The notes: generated by a model from the sequence alone, not told the origin. A stretch of DNA of 64,000 nucleotides from Fulvivirga imtechensis AK7 (GCF_000331535.1 NZ_AMZN01000003.1:18736-82735); one strand, 5' to 3'. Shown: positions 1-9,604, counted from the stretch's first letter. Numbers and translations: made by a program.

Positions 1-1
1 T

Positions 2-661
2 TCGTTACATTATCAGCGATCGGTGTATTCTTCATTGCAATCGTTGACCAGGAGCACTTACCAGAACCTCCAGAAGAATGTCGCCCTCCTGCCGAAAGAC
101 ATCCAGAAAGAAGCTCAGGAAGTATTGCAGATCAAAGGTGATGTGCTCAATTGCTTCAAGAGAATATTTTCTCATAAAATAAACACCATGAAGATCAGGA
201 CACATGGAGATTATCATTTGGGGCAGGTGCTGTGGACAGGGAAAGATTTTGTGATCATCGACTTTGAAGGAGAGCCTGCCCGCGCTTATAGCGAAAGGCG
301 GCTGAAACGCTCGCCACTGCGAGATGTGGCTGGTATGATCCGCTCTTTCCATTATGCATCATACAGTACCATTATGCAAGGGGAGTATGCCCAACAGCGA
401 AAAGAGGGGAACCTGGAAAAATGGGCGGAAGTATGGTACCACTATATTACGCGCATGTACCTGCAGGGATATTTCGATACGGTAGGAAACAGTTCTTTCA
501 TCCCGGATAATCGAGAGGATATGAAGACGCTGCTGGAGGTGTTCTTGCTGGAGAAAGCAATTTATGAGTTAAACTACGAACTAAATAACCGTCCCGATTG
601 GGTCGTAATACCACTTAGAGGAATAAAATCAATAGTAAGGAGGTCTTCCAATGGCAAATAA
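2..661 (+). CDS. Maltokinase (C-terminal part; 5' end outside window)
   Basis: The reading frame is open from base 2, so the gene begins upstream of the window; the GTG at 23 is not a true start. The visible part carries the phosphotransferase-like motif HGDYHLGQ followed by VIIDFEGEPA and RDVAGMIRSF, the signature of maltokinase (Pep2/Mak), which makes maltose 1-phosphate from maltose and ATP. In Bacteroidota this domain is often fused behind trehalose synthase (TreS); whether that is so here cannot be seen. The last 11 bases overlap the start of glgB, so the two are co-translated. Maltokinase and branching enzyme together point to the GlgE route of alpha-glucan synthesis from trehalose, although glgE itself is not in the window. 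Confidence 0.88.
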   Translation, partial: SLHYQRSVYSSLQSLTRSTYQNLQKNVALLPKDIQKEAQEVLQIKGDVLNCFKRIFSHKINTMKIRTHGDYHLGQVLWTGKDFVIIDFEGEPARAYSERRLKRSPLRDVAGMIRSFHYASYSTIMQGEYAQQRKEGNLEKWAEVWYHYITRMYLQGYFDTVGNSSFIPDNREDMKTLLEVFLLEKAIYELNYELNNRPDWVVIPLRGIKSIVRRSSNGK

Positions 662-2675
662 AGAAGAAAGTAAAACACCTGTTAAAACCAGGAAAAAGGC
701 AACAACAAAAAAAGCTCCGGTGGAAAAAGCCTCACCGGCTAAAGTTAAAAAAGGGCAGGAAGAAGGTGTGGGTCATGCCACCCTCTTTTCGGAATATGAC
801 ATTCATTTGTTCAAGGAGGGTAAACACTATCATTTATACAAAAAGCTTGGTTCACATCCTATGGAATATAAAGGTGTTCAAGGCACCTACTTTGCTCTAT
901 GGGCTCCCAACGCAGAAAGTGTATCGGTGATCGGTAATTTTAATGAATGGAATCGTGCCAATCATAAAATGGATGTGCGACATGATGGCTCCGGTATTTG
1001 GGAGTTGTTTATTCCTGAGGTGAAACAGGGAGCGCTATATAAATATTACATTAAGTCGCACCATGGACAATATGCCGTTGAAAAGGGCGACCCCTTTGCA
1101 TTTAGATGGGAAACGCCCCCCAACACCGCTTCTATGGTGTGGAACATTGACCATACCTGGAAAGACAGCGGCTGGATGACTAAAAGAAAAAAGCAAGCTG
1201 GTAAACCACAGGCTTACTCAGTATACGAACTGCATATTGGCTCGTGGAGACGTGTTCCTGAAGATAATAACCGCTCTCTTACCTATCTCGAACTGGCCCA
1301 GCAACTGCCGGCTTATGTAAAGAACCTGGGGTTTACTCACGTGGAATTCATGCCGGTGATGGAGCATCCGTTTTATGGCTCATGGGGATATCAGATCACG
1401 GGTTATTTTGCGCCTTCTAGCCGCTATGGTACTCCACAGGAGTTTATGATGCTGATTGAGGCTTTGCATAACGAGGGCATAGGTGTTATCCTGGATTGGG
1501 TTCCGTCACATTTCCCTTCGGATCAGCATGGGCTTCATTACTTTGATGGCACCTATCTGTTTGAACATGCTGACTGGCGCAAGGGCTACCACCCTGACTG
1601 GAAGAGTTATATTTTTAACTATGGGCGCAATGAAGTTCGTGCGTTTTTGATCAGCAATGCATTGTACTGGCTTGACCTCTATCATGTGGATGGCCTCAGA
1701 GTGGATGCTGTGGCTTCCATGTTGTACCTTGATTATTCACGAAAAGATGGAGAATGGGAGCCCAATGAATACGGTGGCAATGAAAATCTTGATGCCATCA
1801 GCTTCCTGAAGGAATTTAACGAGGTGGTATACCACGAATATCCCGATGTGCAAACCATAGCAGAAGAGTCCACTTCTTGGCCTATGGTGTCTCGGCCCAC
1901 TTATATCGGTGGCCTGGGTTTTGGTATGAAATGGATGATGGGCTGGATGCATGATACCCTCGAATATTTTAAGAAGGATCCGGTTCACCGTACCCATCAT
2001 CAAAATGAAATTACTTTCAGCATTTACTATGCATTCACTGAAAGTTTTATGCTACCGCTTTCTCACGATGAGGTGGTATATGGCAAGCAGGCGTTACTTT
2101 ATAAAATGTCAGGTGATGAGTGGCAGAAATTTGCCAACCTGCGCAATTTATACGCCTACATGTATGCACATCCGGGCACAAAATTGCTTTTCATGGGGGG
2201 AGAATTCGGCCAGACATCGGAATGGAACCATGATATGAGTCTGGACTGGCACCTTACTGAATATTACCTGCATCAAGGCATACAAAAAGTGCTGACCCGG
2301 TTAAATGAGATCTACCGTTCGGAGCCGGCTCTATATGAATGTCAATTTGCCGAAGGGGGTTTTGAATGGATAGATATTCATGACGCTCAAAACAGTGTTA
2401 TTACTTTTGTTAGAAAGGGTAAAAAGCCCGGACAGATGATATTAGTGGCATGTAATTTTACCCCTGTACCACGTGAAAATTATCGAATAGGAGTGCCTGA
2501 AAAAGGTACTTATACGGAAATTTTTAATAGTGACGATCAGCTATACGGAGGAAGTAATGTAAAGAATGAAGCGCCCCTGGGTTCTACTGACCTTCAGGCT
2601 CACGGAAGGGCGCATTCCATAACGTTAACACTACCTCCACTGGGCATTACCTATTTAAAATATAGCAAGAAATAA
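651..2675 (+). CDS. glgB: 1,4-alpha-glucan branching enzyme GlgB
   Basis: GH13 branching enzyme of 674 residues that makes alpha-1,6 branches in glycogen or other alpha-glucans. The order is a Lys/Ala-rich N-terminal tail (residues 1-36, unusual and probably disordered), a CBM48 beta-sandwich (YFALWAPNAESVSVIGNFN), the catalytic barrel and a C-terminal beta domain. Expected catalytic residues are present: nucleophile Asp352 in GLRVDAVASM, acid/base Glu405 in IAEES, and the third Asp in LPLSHDEVVYGK. The ATG at 651 has a clear Shine-Dalgarno sequence (AAGGAGG, about 8 bases upstream), rare in this phylum, which supports the start and the 11-base overlap with the maltokinase gene. Confidence 0.97.
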   Translation: MANKEESKTPVKTRKKATTKKAPVEKASPAKVKKGQEEGVGHATLFSEYDIHLFKEGKHYHLYKKLGSHPMEYKGVQGTYFALWAPNAESVSVIGNFNEWNRANHKMDVRHDGSGIWELFIPEVKQGALYKYYIKSHHGQYAVEKGDPFAFRWETPPNTASMVWNIDHTWKDSGWMTKRKKQAGKPQAYSVYELHIGSWRRVPEDNNRSLTYLELAQQLPAYVKNLGFTHVEFMPVMEHPFYGSWGYQITGYFAPSSRYGTPQEFMMLIEALHNEGIGVILDWVPSHFPSDQHGLHYFDGTYLFEHADWRKGYHPDWKSYIFNYGRNEVRAFLISNALYWLDLYHVDGLRVDAVASMLYLDYSRKDGEWEPNEYGGNENLDAISFLKEFNEVVYHEYPDVQTIAEESTSWPMVSRPTYIGGLGFGMKWMMGWMHDTLEYFKKDPVHRTHHQNEITFSIYYAFTESFMLPLSHDEVVYGKQALLYKMSGDEWQKFANLRNLYAYMYAHPGTKLLFMGGEFGQTSEWNHDMSLDWHLTEYYLHQGIQKVLTRLNEIYRSEPALYECQFAEGGFEWIDIHDAQNSVITFVRKGKKPGQMILVACNFTPVPRENYRIGVPEKGTYTEIFNSDDQLYGGSNVKNEAPLGSTDLQAHGRAHSITLTLPPLGITYLKYSKK

Positions 2676-2686
2676 GATCGTACGCC

Positions 2687-3268
2687 CTATTTCGAAGGAG
2701 GAGAGATCATAATATGCGCCCTGTGCGTGCCGGGATCCATTATCCATGGTCCTCCCGGTACCAGGGGCCGTATCGGTAATCCCGTAGACTCAGCCGTGGC
2801 GAAGGGGATGTACACCACATATCGAAGAGAGGCATTAACGACTTTACCCGTAGCAGGATCATATTTGCCATCAGGCCCGGAAAGCACATGAAGGGTTGCG
2901 GGGTTTTTCGGCATGATCAAAGTGCCTGCTTTGGCCTCTTTTTCCCTGATATCAAAGACTTCACCATGAGACTTACCCTGAGCATACAATTCCCTACCTC
3001 GCGCCATAAACGGCTCAAGGTCTTTATGGTAGCACGCCACACTAAAACCCTCCTTGTTAGGGTCATCTGCGAGGCAGATCATTTCATTTGTACCTTCCTT
3101 GAGTTTCACAAGTTTTCCACTACTGTCATAGCCAAGTACAGTCGCTTCTGCCTGCTTTTCTTCAGGAGCAGCCTGTATGGCAGCTTTTATCTGGTCTTCT
3201 TTTGAAGGTATTTGAGCATAGCCCGTAAGTGTGCAGGCTATCATTAGGAGCGGTAGAAATGATTTCAT
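2687..3268 (-). CDS. Secreted protein of unknown function
   Basis: A 193-residue protein with a Sec signal peptide (MKSFLPLLMIACTLTGYAQ, cleavage probably after Ala-Gln or just before it). The mature part is a soluble alpha/beta protein with a conserved-looking C-terminal stretch, YVVYIPFATAESTGLP followed by GGPWIMDPGTHRAHIMI, that could form a beta-sheet core rich in Gly, Pro and His. No catalytic motif is recognised. It converges on glgB with an 11-base gap and has its own promoter region in the repeat-rich gap to the right. A periplasmic role is inferred only from the signal peptide. Confidence 0.75.
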   Translation of the reverse strand: MKSFLPLLMIACTLTGYAQIPSKEDQIKAAIQAAPEEKQAEATVLGYDSSGKLVKLKEGTNEMICLADDPNKEGFSVACYHKDLEPFMARGRELYAQGKSHGEVFDIREKEAKAGTLIMPKNPATLHVLSGPDGKYDPATGKVVNASLRYVVYIPFATAESTGLPIRPLVPGGPWIMDPGTHRAHIMISPPSK

Positions 3269-3329
3269 GGGTTTGCTGGTTTCGTTCTGCCTTAAAGATA
3301 GGAAAAAAGAAGGAGATGAACTTAGCCAC

Positions 3330-3850
3330 TAGTATTGAGTCGTTAGTCATGAGTAAAAGAACACGTTCACCAATCTCCTTCCGGGAGGAGACGCCATGCT
3401 TTAAGTTAAGAATGTCATCCCGACTTCGGAGGAATCCATGCACAAGTTACTACTTCGAAAATGCATATATCTTTCCCTTGGGGTACCAATGACAAGTTTT
3501 CACTACACATGGATAATGAACAGATTATTACATCCCCTCACTATCGTCATCCCGGACGTAACGCAGTGAAGATCCGGGATCTCCTCACTACTGCCTGTAA
3601 CTGAATTTCGGCCTCTGCCACTGATCAGGGGGATCCTGAATATTTTCTCCGCTATGCTGCGAAAATTCCAGGATGACGTGGTAGTTGATAATCTCTGTTC
3701 TTCCTCTGCTTCTTCTGTGGTTAATGATGGCATAAAGTCATTAGCCTTCAAAATCAACTGAAAGTTGTTATTCCCCTCGAGATTACTGTGCTTCTGAGAA
3801 GAGATTTTTCTTTAGCTTAATAGCATTGGGAGAAGACAGAGATGGGTTCG
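3330..3850. repeat. Composite dispersed repeat (families B and C)
   Basis: This 690-base gap has no convincing gene. Bases 3482-3770 match, base for base over long stretches, the reverse complement of about 21690-21995 (family B), including the stem ATCCCGGA...TCCGGGAT and the text coding-like remnant around TTCTGTGGTTAATG. Flanking it, 3330-3395 and 3812-3850 resemble the two halves of the family C repeat at 22.9 and 54.9 kb (TTGAGT, CTCCTTCCGGGAGGAGA, then GCATTGGGAG and AGACAGAGATGGG). The arrangement suggests a family C copy split by the family B element. Confidence 0.75.
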
Positions 3851-3962
3851 GAAGTCGTAAATTGAAGTATGTGGGATCAAAACATCAAAAAACTAAAAAG
3901 GAGTGGCGCAGATAGATCTCTGTTTCCTCTGCGCCTCCTCAGTGCTCTCTGTGGTTAAAATT

Positions 3963-4634
3963 TTAGTTGTTCAATTGAAACGTAATAGGAATTACCATTC
4001 TCACTTTTACTTTCCTACCCCCCTGTCTTCCCGGTATCCAGTTTGGAGCTGCTGACAATACTCTTTCAGCTTCTTCATCTAAACCTGCCCCTGCCCCTTT
4101 GATCGTTTTTACATCTGTTATTTTGCCGTTTTCATCAATGATAAACTGCACGAAAACTTTACCTTCTATGCCTAACTTCCTTGCTTTGGAAGGATACTTC
4201 ATATTTTTACCTATAAATTTATAGAAGGCTTCGTAACCTCCATCCGGAGAGGGCATTTGTTCAACATAATCATGAAATTCAGGAGCTTTTTCTTCAGGTA
4301 ACGGCTCTGGCTCGATTTCAGGCTCAAAATCTTCCCAAATTTGTGGGTCTACCTGTAGGTCTGGTTCTTCCTCCAGCTCCTCATCATTAGGTACTTCAAC
4401 AGGTTTTGCTAGAATAGGTTTTGGTGGCTTGGGTGGTGGATCTGGAAATGTGATTGGAATAATTGGCAACTCATCTATTCCTGAGCCATCCAAATCGTCT
4501 ACCGTAGGTTCAATTTTCACCGCCCTGTACTCAAAAGCCGACACGGCCAGCATCATCGCGGCCAACAGACCGATCTGAAAGAAAAGTCCTGACTGTTTGC
4601 GCAGGTCCTTTTCCGGATTCTTACGTTTTTCCAT
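3963..4634 (-). CDS. TonB-family energy transducer
   Basis: A 223-residue TonB protein that would pass proton-motive energy from the inner membrane to outer-membrane receptors. It has a short cytoplasmic Lys/Arg-rich start, one transmembrane anchor (about residues 17-34, FFQIGLLAAMMLAVSAFEYR), a long Pro/Glu/Asp-rich periplasmic spacer (about 50-125), and a TonB C-terminal domain (YPSKARKLGIEGKVFVQFII, then APNWIPGRQGGRKVKVRMVIPITF). It overlaps the upstream small membrane protein by 14 bases, and that gene overlaps the sigma gene, so the three form one operon. Confidence 0.93.
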   Translation of the reverse strand: MEKRKNPEKDLRKQSGLFFQIGLLAAMMLAVSAFEYRAVKIEPTVDDLDGSGIDELPIIPITFPDPPPKPPKPILAKPVEVPNDEELEEEPDLQVDPQIWEDFEPEIEPEPLPEEKAPEFHDYVEQMPSPDGGYEAFYKFIGKNMKYPSKARKLGIEGKVFVQFIIDENGKITDVKTIKGAGAGLDEEAERVLSAAPNWIPGRQGGRKVKVRMVIPITFQLNN

Positions 4635-4935
4635 TGTTCTTGGTGTTTAATCTAACATTTATTAATACACCCGGCCGGGATGTTTTATTTTTCATACCTT
4701 GCTGCAACTGCTCCGGTCTGACTTTCTTCTCCTCCATCTTTTCCAGTCTTTGTAAGCCCAAATACCCGATGAAGATGATCCCCAGCAGAATAATGATGTA
4801 AAGGATCATTTTCAGTATCCTCTTCCACATACCGCTGCGCTCATGTTTTTTTAACACGTCATAGTAGTTCTTGTGGCTTTCGATCCTCCTCGAAGTCATC
4901 TTTTTTCTGCGCAATCTGATCTCGTGTCTTCCCAT
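4621..4935 (-). CDS. Small single-pass membrane protein in sigma/TonB operon
   Basis: A 104-residue protein with a basic N-terminus, one hydrophobic helix (about residues 40-60, ILKMILYIIILLGIIFIGYL) and a charged C-terminal tail predicted in the periplasm. It sits between an ECF sigma gene (1-base stop/start overlap, TAATG) and tonB (14-base overlap). The position is where an anti-sigma factor is often found, but it is too short for the usual FecR type and no anti-sigma fold is recognised; that role is only a guess. A start at the internal Met13 is possible. Confidence 0.75.
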   Translation of the reverse strand: MGRHEIRLRRKKMTSRRIESHKNYYDVLKKHERSGMWKRILKMILYIIILLGIIFIGYLGLQRLEKMEEKKVRPEQLQQGMKNKTSRPGVLINVRLNTKNNGKT

Positions 4936-5534
4936 TATTCGTTCCAGTTGACCTTAAAGTGTTCTTTTAGCTTTTCCACCGCTCTGTAGAGTCGCATCTT
5001 AGCGCCACTTTCACCAATATTCAATATAAATGCAATTTCTTTGAAGCTGCGATCCTCAAAAAATCTTAATTCTAATACTTCAATTGTTTCCGTAGGCAAT
5101 TCTTTTAATGTCTTGATCAATAGCTGCACCTGCTCCTGGCTGAATTCCTTTTCGTCTGTTTCAAACAGCTCCAGCACGCGTTCTTCTTCAATACTAAATA
5201 CCCTGTTCTTCTTTTTCTTATTGTAAAACTTATTGACCTCGTTGCTGGCTATGCGAAACAACCATGCTGAAAAGGGCAACCCTCTAAACTCATACTTTTT
5301 CAAATTCTGCAGAGCTTTCAAAAAAGTCTGTGAGCAAAGGTCAGCAGTCAACTCTTCATCATCCGTTCTGCGGTAAACAAAGTGAAAGATGCCTTCATAA
5401 TACCTGTCATATAACCTGCCGAAAACCTGAGGCTCTTTTTTTGATGCCTCAATTATCCGTTGCTCATCAGCAATCTCTTCTTCGGTCATATGTCTGCCCG
5501 CATTCAAGCTTCTTAGATCAATTGTTTTGTACAT
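4935..5534 (-). CDS. ECF-type RNA polymerase sigma factor
   Basis: Sigma-70 family protein of the extracytoplasmic-function class. Region 2 is visible as FGRLYDRYYEGIFHFVYRRT and TADLCSQTFLKALQNL, followed by LPFSAWLFRIASNEVNKFYNK; region 4 is LPTETIEVLELRFFEDRSFK, EIAFILNIGESGAKMRLYRA. I chose the ATG at 5534 (199 residues); an in-frame ATG at 5603 would add 23 residues of hydrophobic sequence not typical of the family. First gene of the sigma / membrane protein / tonB operon, so it probably controls nutrient uptake or envelope genes, and perhaps its own operon. Confidence 0.93.
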   Translation of the reverse strand: MYKTIDLRSLNAGRHMTEEEIADEQRIIEASKKEPQVFGRLYDRYYEGIFHFVYRRTDDEELTADLCSQTFLKALQNLKKYEFRGLPFSAWLFRIASNEVNKFYNKKKKNRVFSIEEERVLELFETDEKEFSQEQVQLLIKTLKELPTETIEVLELRFFEDRSFKEIAFILNIGESGAKMRLYRAVEKLKEHFKVNWNE

Positions 5535-5674
5535 ATAACCGCGCTTTTTGAAAAGGTCACACAAAAAATACAAAATTTTCAGTTCATGCACACGGCCCGC
5601 CATCTGTCACAAAAATTTTGCGTCCACATTTAAATATTAATACATTTAAGACAAGACCATAACTCTTACTTCCC

Positions 5675-8131
5675 ATGAGCAAACTTTACTTGTTGGGTGC
5701 ACTTCTGTTTATAGGATGCACCGCTACCTCAAATTCCACAACATCAGCGCAAAGAACAGCCACTCCTTCTTCCGGCATAGCTGGAAAAACTGCGGGCATG
5801 CAGAAATTTGAAGGGTTCTTTGAATATTATTATGACGATAAAACAGATAAGATCTACCTGGTGGTGGATAAATTCGATCAGGAGTTTTTGTATGTAAATT
5901 CCTTAGCCGCAGGAGTAGGCTCCAATGATATCGGCCTGGACCGTAATCAATTGGGAAACAGCCGTGTGGTGAAATTCGAAAGACGGGGGCCGAAAATATT
6001 GTTGGTAGAGCCTAATTATGCTTACCGGGCCATCAGCGATAATGCAGACGAACAAAATGCAGTACGCGATGCCTTTGCTCAATCGGTACTATGGGGTTTT
6101 ACTCTTGTGACCGAGGAGGAAGGAAAGGTATTGGTTGATGCCTCGGATTTCTTTTTGAATGATGCCCATGATGTAACGGGTAGACTTAAGAGCATGAGCC
6201 AGGGCAATTATTCGCTAGATAAATCCCGGTCTGCCTTCTACCTGCCGAAGACAAAAAATTTTCCAAAAAACTCAGAAGTGGAGGTGACCCTGACTTTTAC
6301 AGGAACGCCCTCTGGCCGGTATATCAGAAGTGTGGTGCCTACCCCTTCTAATGTGACCGTGCGTCAGCATCATTCCTTTGTAGAGTTGCCCGATAATAAT
6401 TTCGAGCCACGAAAATATGATCCGCGGGCAGGTTATTTTGGTATTTCTTACTACGACTACGCTACACCTATCAATGAGAATATAGAAAAACGTTTCATCT
6501 CCAAACACCGATTACAGAAAAAAGATCCGAATGCTGCTGTCAGCGAAGCGGTTAAGCCCATCATTTATTATTTAGATAGGGGCACGCCTGAGCCTATCAG
6601 GTCGGCCTTGCTTGATGGGGCGCGCTGGTGGGACCAAGCCTTTGAAGCAGCGGGGTATAAAGATGCATTCCAGGTGAAACTGCTACCCGAAGATGCAGAT
6701 CCTATGGATGTTCGATACAATGTCATTAACTGGGTGCATCGCTCTACCCGCGGATGGTCGTATGGATCATCAGTTACAGACCCACGTACAGGCGAGATCA
6801 TTAAGGGGCACGTACTGTTGGGCTCATTGCGCGTCAGGCAAGACTTTCTGATAGCCGAAGGGCTGCTGGCTCCCTATGAAGACGGCAAAACAGTGCCGAA
6901 GGAGATGCAGGAAATGGCTTTGGCCAGACTTCGTCAACTGTCTGCCCATGAGGTAGGCCATACGCTGGGACTGGCCCACAGCTATTCCTCCAGTGCTGAA
7001 GGATTGGCGTCTGTAATGGATTATCCCCACCCATTAGCAGAGATCAAAGACGGAAAAATTGATCTTTCTAATGCTTATGACGATAAGATCGGTGCCTGGG
7101 ATAAAGTGTCCATTGCCTATGGTTACCAGGACTTTCCCAACAATGTAAATGAAGAAGAGGCTTTGGATCAAATCATACAGAAATCATTTGCCGCAGGCCT
7201 TACATTTCTATCCGACCAGGACGCGCGGCCCCGGGGTGGCGCTCATCCCTATGCACACCTTTGGGACAACGGCAAAAATGCTGCCGATGAGTTGGAACGG
7301 GTGCTAGAGGTGAGAAAAATAGCAATAAAAAACTTCGGAGAGAAGAATATTCGTGACCACGAGCCATACGCTAAACTTGAGGAAGTGCTGGTGCCTATTT
7401 ATTTCTTTCACCGTTACCAAACCGAGGCTGCTGTTAAGTTGATCGGAGGTCTGAACTATCGCTATGCGTTACGTGGAGATGGCCAATTAATTACTGAAAT
7501 GGTTGACCCTCAGGCTCAGAAAGCAGGCCTACAGGCACTGCTAAGCACACTATCGGCCGAGAATCTGGCGCTGCCTGAAAAGTTAATTGCGATGATCCCC
7601 CCTAGACCGATCAGCTATGACCGCACTCGCGAAGTGATCAATATCAGGACGGGCCTTACCTTCGACCCTCTGGGAGCTGCGGAGAGTGCGGCAAATATGA
7701 CGCTGCAGTTGCTGTTTCACCCCGCGCGCGCTCAGCGACTGGTGGAGTACCATTCCAGGAACTCAGATCAGCCTGGTTTAGGGCAGGTAATCGATCAGGT
7801 AATCACTTCCACATGGAAAAAGTCTCACAACAATGGATATGAAGGGGAAATAGAGCGTACCGTGGATGATATGGTACTTGTCAACCTTATGGGGCTGGCG
7901 GTGGATAAAGACGCGAGCGAGCAGGTAAAGGCTATTGCTTATCTCAAAATCGATCAGTTGAAGAATTGGTTACAATCTCGGCTTAATTCACAGCAGGGTG
8001 ATGCACAAAAAGCCCATTATACCTTTGCTATCCGAAAAATCGAGCAGTTCCAGGACGACCCTGAGAAATTTGAATTAGTGAAACCGCTGGACCCCCCGGC
8101 GGGCTCTCCGATAGGGATGGGGTGTGATTAA
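5675..8131 (+). CDS. Zinc-dependent metalloprotease, lipoprotein
   Basis: An 818-residue metzincin-like protease with HExxHxxGxxH zinc motif (HEVGHTLGLAH; His425, Glu426, His429, His435) and a following Met-turn candidate, ASVMDYPHPL. The N-terminus MSKLYLLGALLFIGC is a lipoprotein signal with Cys15 as lipidation site, so the enzyme is envelope-bound. The long N-terminal part (about residues 40-290) looks like the DUF5117/DUF5118 beta-rich region that precedes this protease type (DUF4953) in Bacteroidota, and the size fits. It is a single-gene unit, divergent from the sigma operon (72 bases to the upstream sigma ORF limit). Substrate unknown. Confidence 0.9.
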   Translation: MSKLYLLGALLFIGCTATSNSTTSAQRTATPSSGIAGKTAGMQKFEGFFEYYYDDKTDKIYLVVDKFDQEFLYVNSLAAGVGSNDIGLDRNQLGNSRVVKFERRGPKILLVEPNYAYRAISDNADEQNAVRDAFAQSVLWGFTLVTEEEGKVLVDASDFFLNDAHDVTGRLKSMSQGNYSLDKSRSAFYLPKTKNFPKNSEVEVTLTFTGTPSGRYIRSVVPTPSNVTVRQHHSFVELPDNNFEPRKYDPRAGYFGISYYDYATPINENIEKRFISKHRLQKKDPNAAVSEAVKPIIYYLDRGTPEPIRSALLDGARWWDQAFEAAGYKDAFQVKLLPEDADPMDVRYNVINWVHRSTRGWSYGSSVTDPRTGEIIKGHVLLGSLRVRQDFLIAEGLLAPYEDGKTVPKEMQEMALARLRQLSAHEVGHTLGLAHSYSSSAEGLASVMDYPHPLAEIKDGKIDLSNAYDDKIGAWDKVSIAYGYQDFPNNVNEEEALDQIIQKSFAAGLTFLSDQDARPRGGAHPYAHLWDNGKNAADELERVLEVRKIAIKNFGEKNIRDHEPYAKLEEVLVPIYFFHRYQTEAAVKLIGGLNYRYALRGDGQLITEMVDPQAQKAGLQALLSTLSAENLALPEKLIAMIPPRPISYDRTREVINIRTGLTFDPLGAAESAANMTLQLLFHPARAQRLVEYHSRNSDQPGLGQVIDQVITSTWKKSHNNGYEGEIERTVDDMVLVNLMGLAVDKDASEQVKAIAYLKIDQLKNWLQSRLNSQQGDAQKAHYTFAIRKIEQFQDDPEKFELVKPLDPPAGSPIGMGCD

Positions 8132-8190
8132 TATTGTTGAAATGGTCAGTGTGGAGAAACACTGAAATTATAATTTATTGTTAAATTCAT

Positions 8191-8356
8191 CTAGTGTTGA
8201 GTTAAGTGTACTGTGCCGTATAAGTTGCAGTTATTTTTGTTCCAGGCAACGCAAAAAATATGAGCATAGCCATAGCTACGTAAGTATTTTTTAAGGCAGC
8301 ATGGGACAAAAAGAACAAAGCTTGGTATGGCTAAAGTATGCTTAACTTAACACTAG
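8191..8356. mobile_element. 166-bp palindromic MITE-like element
   Basis: The two ends are a 16-base inverted repeat with one mismatch (CTAGTGTTGAGTTAAG at 8191-8206; CTTAACTTAACACTAG at 8341-8356), each bounded by the palindrome CTAG. The interior is also nearly self-complementary about a centre near 8273 (CATAGCCATAGCTACG), so the whole element could fold into one long hairpin. It encodes nothing. Its right end supplies the stop codon of the permease remnant next to it. The form fits a non-autonomous element mobilised by a transposase elsewhere. Confidence 0.7.
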
Positions 8357-8475
8357 TACCCAAAGGATGATTTAAGGACGTTGCTATCCCAAAAGCCACC
8401 CCAAAAGATCATTAGGGAATAAATGTTATTTTTGACAAGCGTTCTATAGGCGATGGTGAAATAGTTTTTGAGCAT
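8353..8475 (-). pseudogene. Remnant of FtsX/MacB-like ABC transporter permease, N-terminus only
   Basis: The minus strand reads MLKNYFTIAYRTLVKNNIYS, the standard start of the MacB/FtsX-type ABC permeases of Bacteroidota (usual length near 800 residues). After about 24 residues the similarity is lost (expected INI.GLAIG; here MIFWGGF), and the frame ends at a TAG inside the end of the 8191-8356 element. No other permease part lies nearby, so this is a broken fragment, probably left by deletion when the element inserted. It overlaps nothing essential and lies just upstream of rluD on the other strand. Confidence 0.6.
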
Positions 8476-8578
8476 GACCGGAAGTTTTAATGTGCTAAAG
8501 ACAGTTGTTTCATAAAAAGGATGCATAATATTGCAAAAAGGAATACTCCGGAATTTCAAACAGGTTACAACCAAAGGC

Positions 8579-9604
8579 ATGTCTGACAAAGAATTAATTG
8601 AGGAAGATGATGAGCTTTTTGAGCATCATCGGATAGTAGCAGACCCGAAGCAGCAGTTGCTGAGGATCGATAGATTTCTGATGGACAGATTACCCAATGT
8701 AACCCGTAATAAGCTGCAGAATGCCATAAAAGACGGCTTTGTAAAGGTGAATGAAGTAGAGGTGAAACCGAACTACAAGGTACGCCCGGCAGATGTGATC
8801 ACCATAGCGCTGCCAGAGCCGCCGAGAGATACGGAGGTTGTGCCGGAGGATATTCCGCTCAATATCATTTATGAAGATGAAGACTTGCTGGTCGTGAATA
8901 AAGAAGCGGGAATGGTGGTGCATCCGGCCTATCAAAACTGGTCCGGGACTTTGGTAAATGCACTGGCTTATCATTTCCAAAACCTCCCCGAGATGAAAGG
9001 CAATGAAGGCCGGCCGGGATTGGTTCACCGGATAGATAAGGATACCTCAGGATTATTGGTAATCGCCAAGTCTGAAGCCGGTATGAACGGATTGGCCAAA
9101 CAGTTTTATGACCATTCCATAGAAAGAACATACTATGCCCTTGTATGGGGCGTTCCCGAACCCGAAAAAGGCACTATCAATATCAACTTGGGTAGAAGCT
9201 TAAAAGACAGAAGAGTGACTGTAGCGTATGAAGATGAATCTATCGGAAGGAATGCTATCACCCATTACGAAGTCGTTGAAGATCTGCGGTATGTGTCATT
9301 GGTAAAATGCAACCTGGAGACAGGTAGAACGCACCAGATCAGGGCACATATGAAGCATCTGGGACATCCCTTGTTTAACGATGCCACCTATGGTGGAGAT
9401 AAAGTGCTAAAGGGAACTCAATTTTCCAAGTACAAAAGCTTTGTCGACAACTGTTTCAAGATCATACCAAGGCAGGCGCTGCATGCCAAATCACTCGGGT
9501 TTGTTCACCCGGTGAAAAAAGAATTCATGCAGTTTGACAGTGAACTGCCGGCAGACTTTGAAGCCGTGCTGGAAAAATGGAGACATTATGTGCAGTATAC
9601 CTAA
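8579..9604 (+). CDS. rluD: Ribosomal large-subunit pseudouridine synthase, RluD family
   Basis: A 341-residue RluA/RluD-type enzyme that isomerises uridines in 23S rRNA. An S4 RNA-binding domain (about residues 22-90, RIDRFLMDRLPNVTRNKLQN) is followed by the catalytic domain with HRIDKDTSG; Asp153 is the expected catalytic residue, and GRTHQIRAHMKHLGHPLFND is the second family signature. I chose the ATG at 8579; a TTG 48 bases upstream is in frame but adds residues not typical of the family. It ends in a 4-base convergent overlap with the small gene on the minus strand. Confidence 0.94.
   Translation: MSDKELIEEDDELFEHHRIVADPKQQLLRIDRFLMDRLPNVTRNKLQNAIKDGFVKVNEVEVKPNYKVRPADVITIALPEPPRDTEVVPEDIPLNIIYEDEDLLVVNKEAGMVVHPAYQNWSGTLVNALAYHFQNLPEMKGNEGRPGLVHRIDKDTSGLLVIAKSEAGMNGLAKQFYDHSIERTYYALVWGVPEPEKGTININLGRSLKDRRVTVAYEDESIGRNAITHYEVVEDLRYVSLVKCNLETGRTHQIRAHMKHLGHPLFNDATYGGDKVLKGTQFSKYKSFVDNCFKIIPRQALHAKSLGFVHPVKKEFMQFDSELPADFEAVLEKWRHYVQYT

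Noticed and set aside
8853..9131. Minus-strand frames inside rluD
   Set aside because: Shadow frames of a certain gene with intact catalytic motifs.
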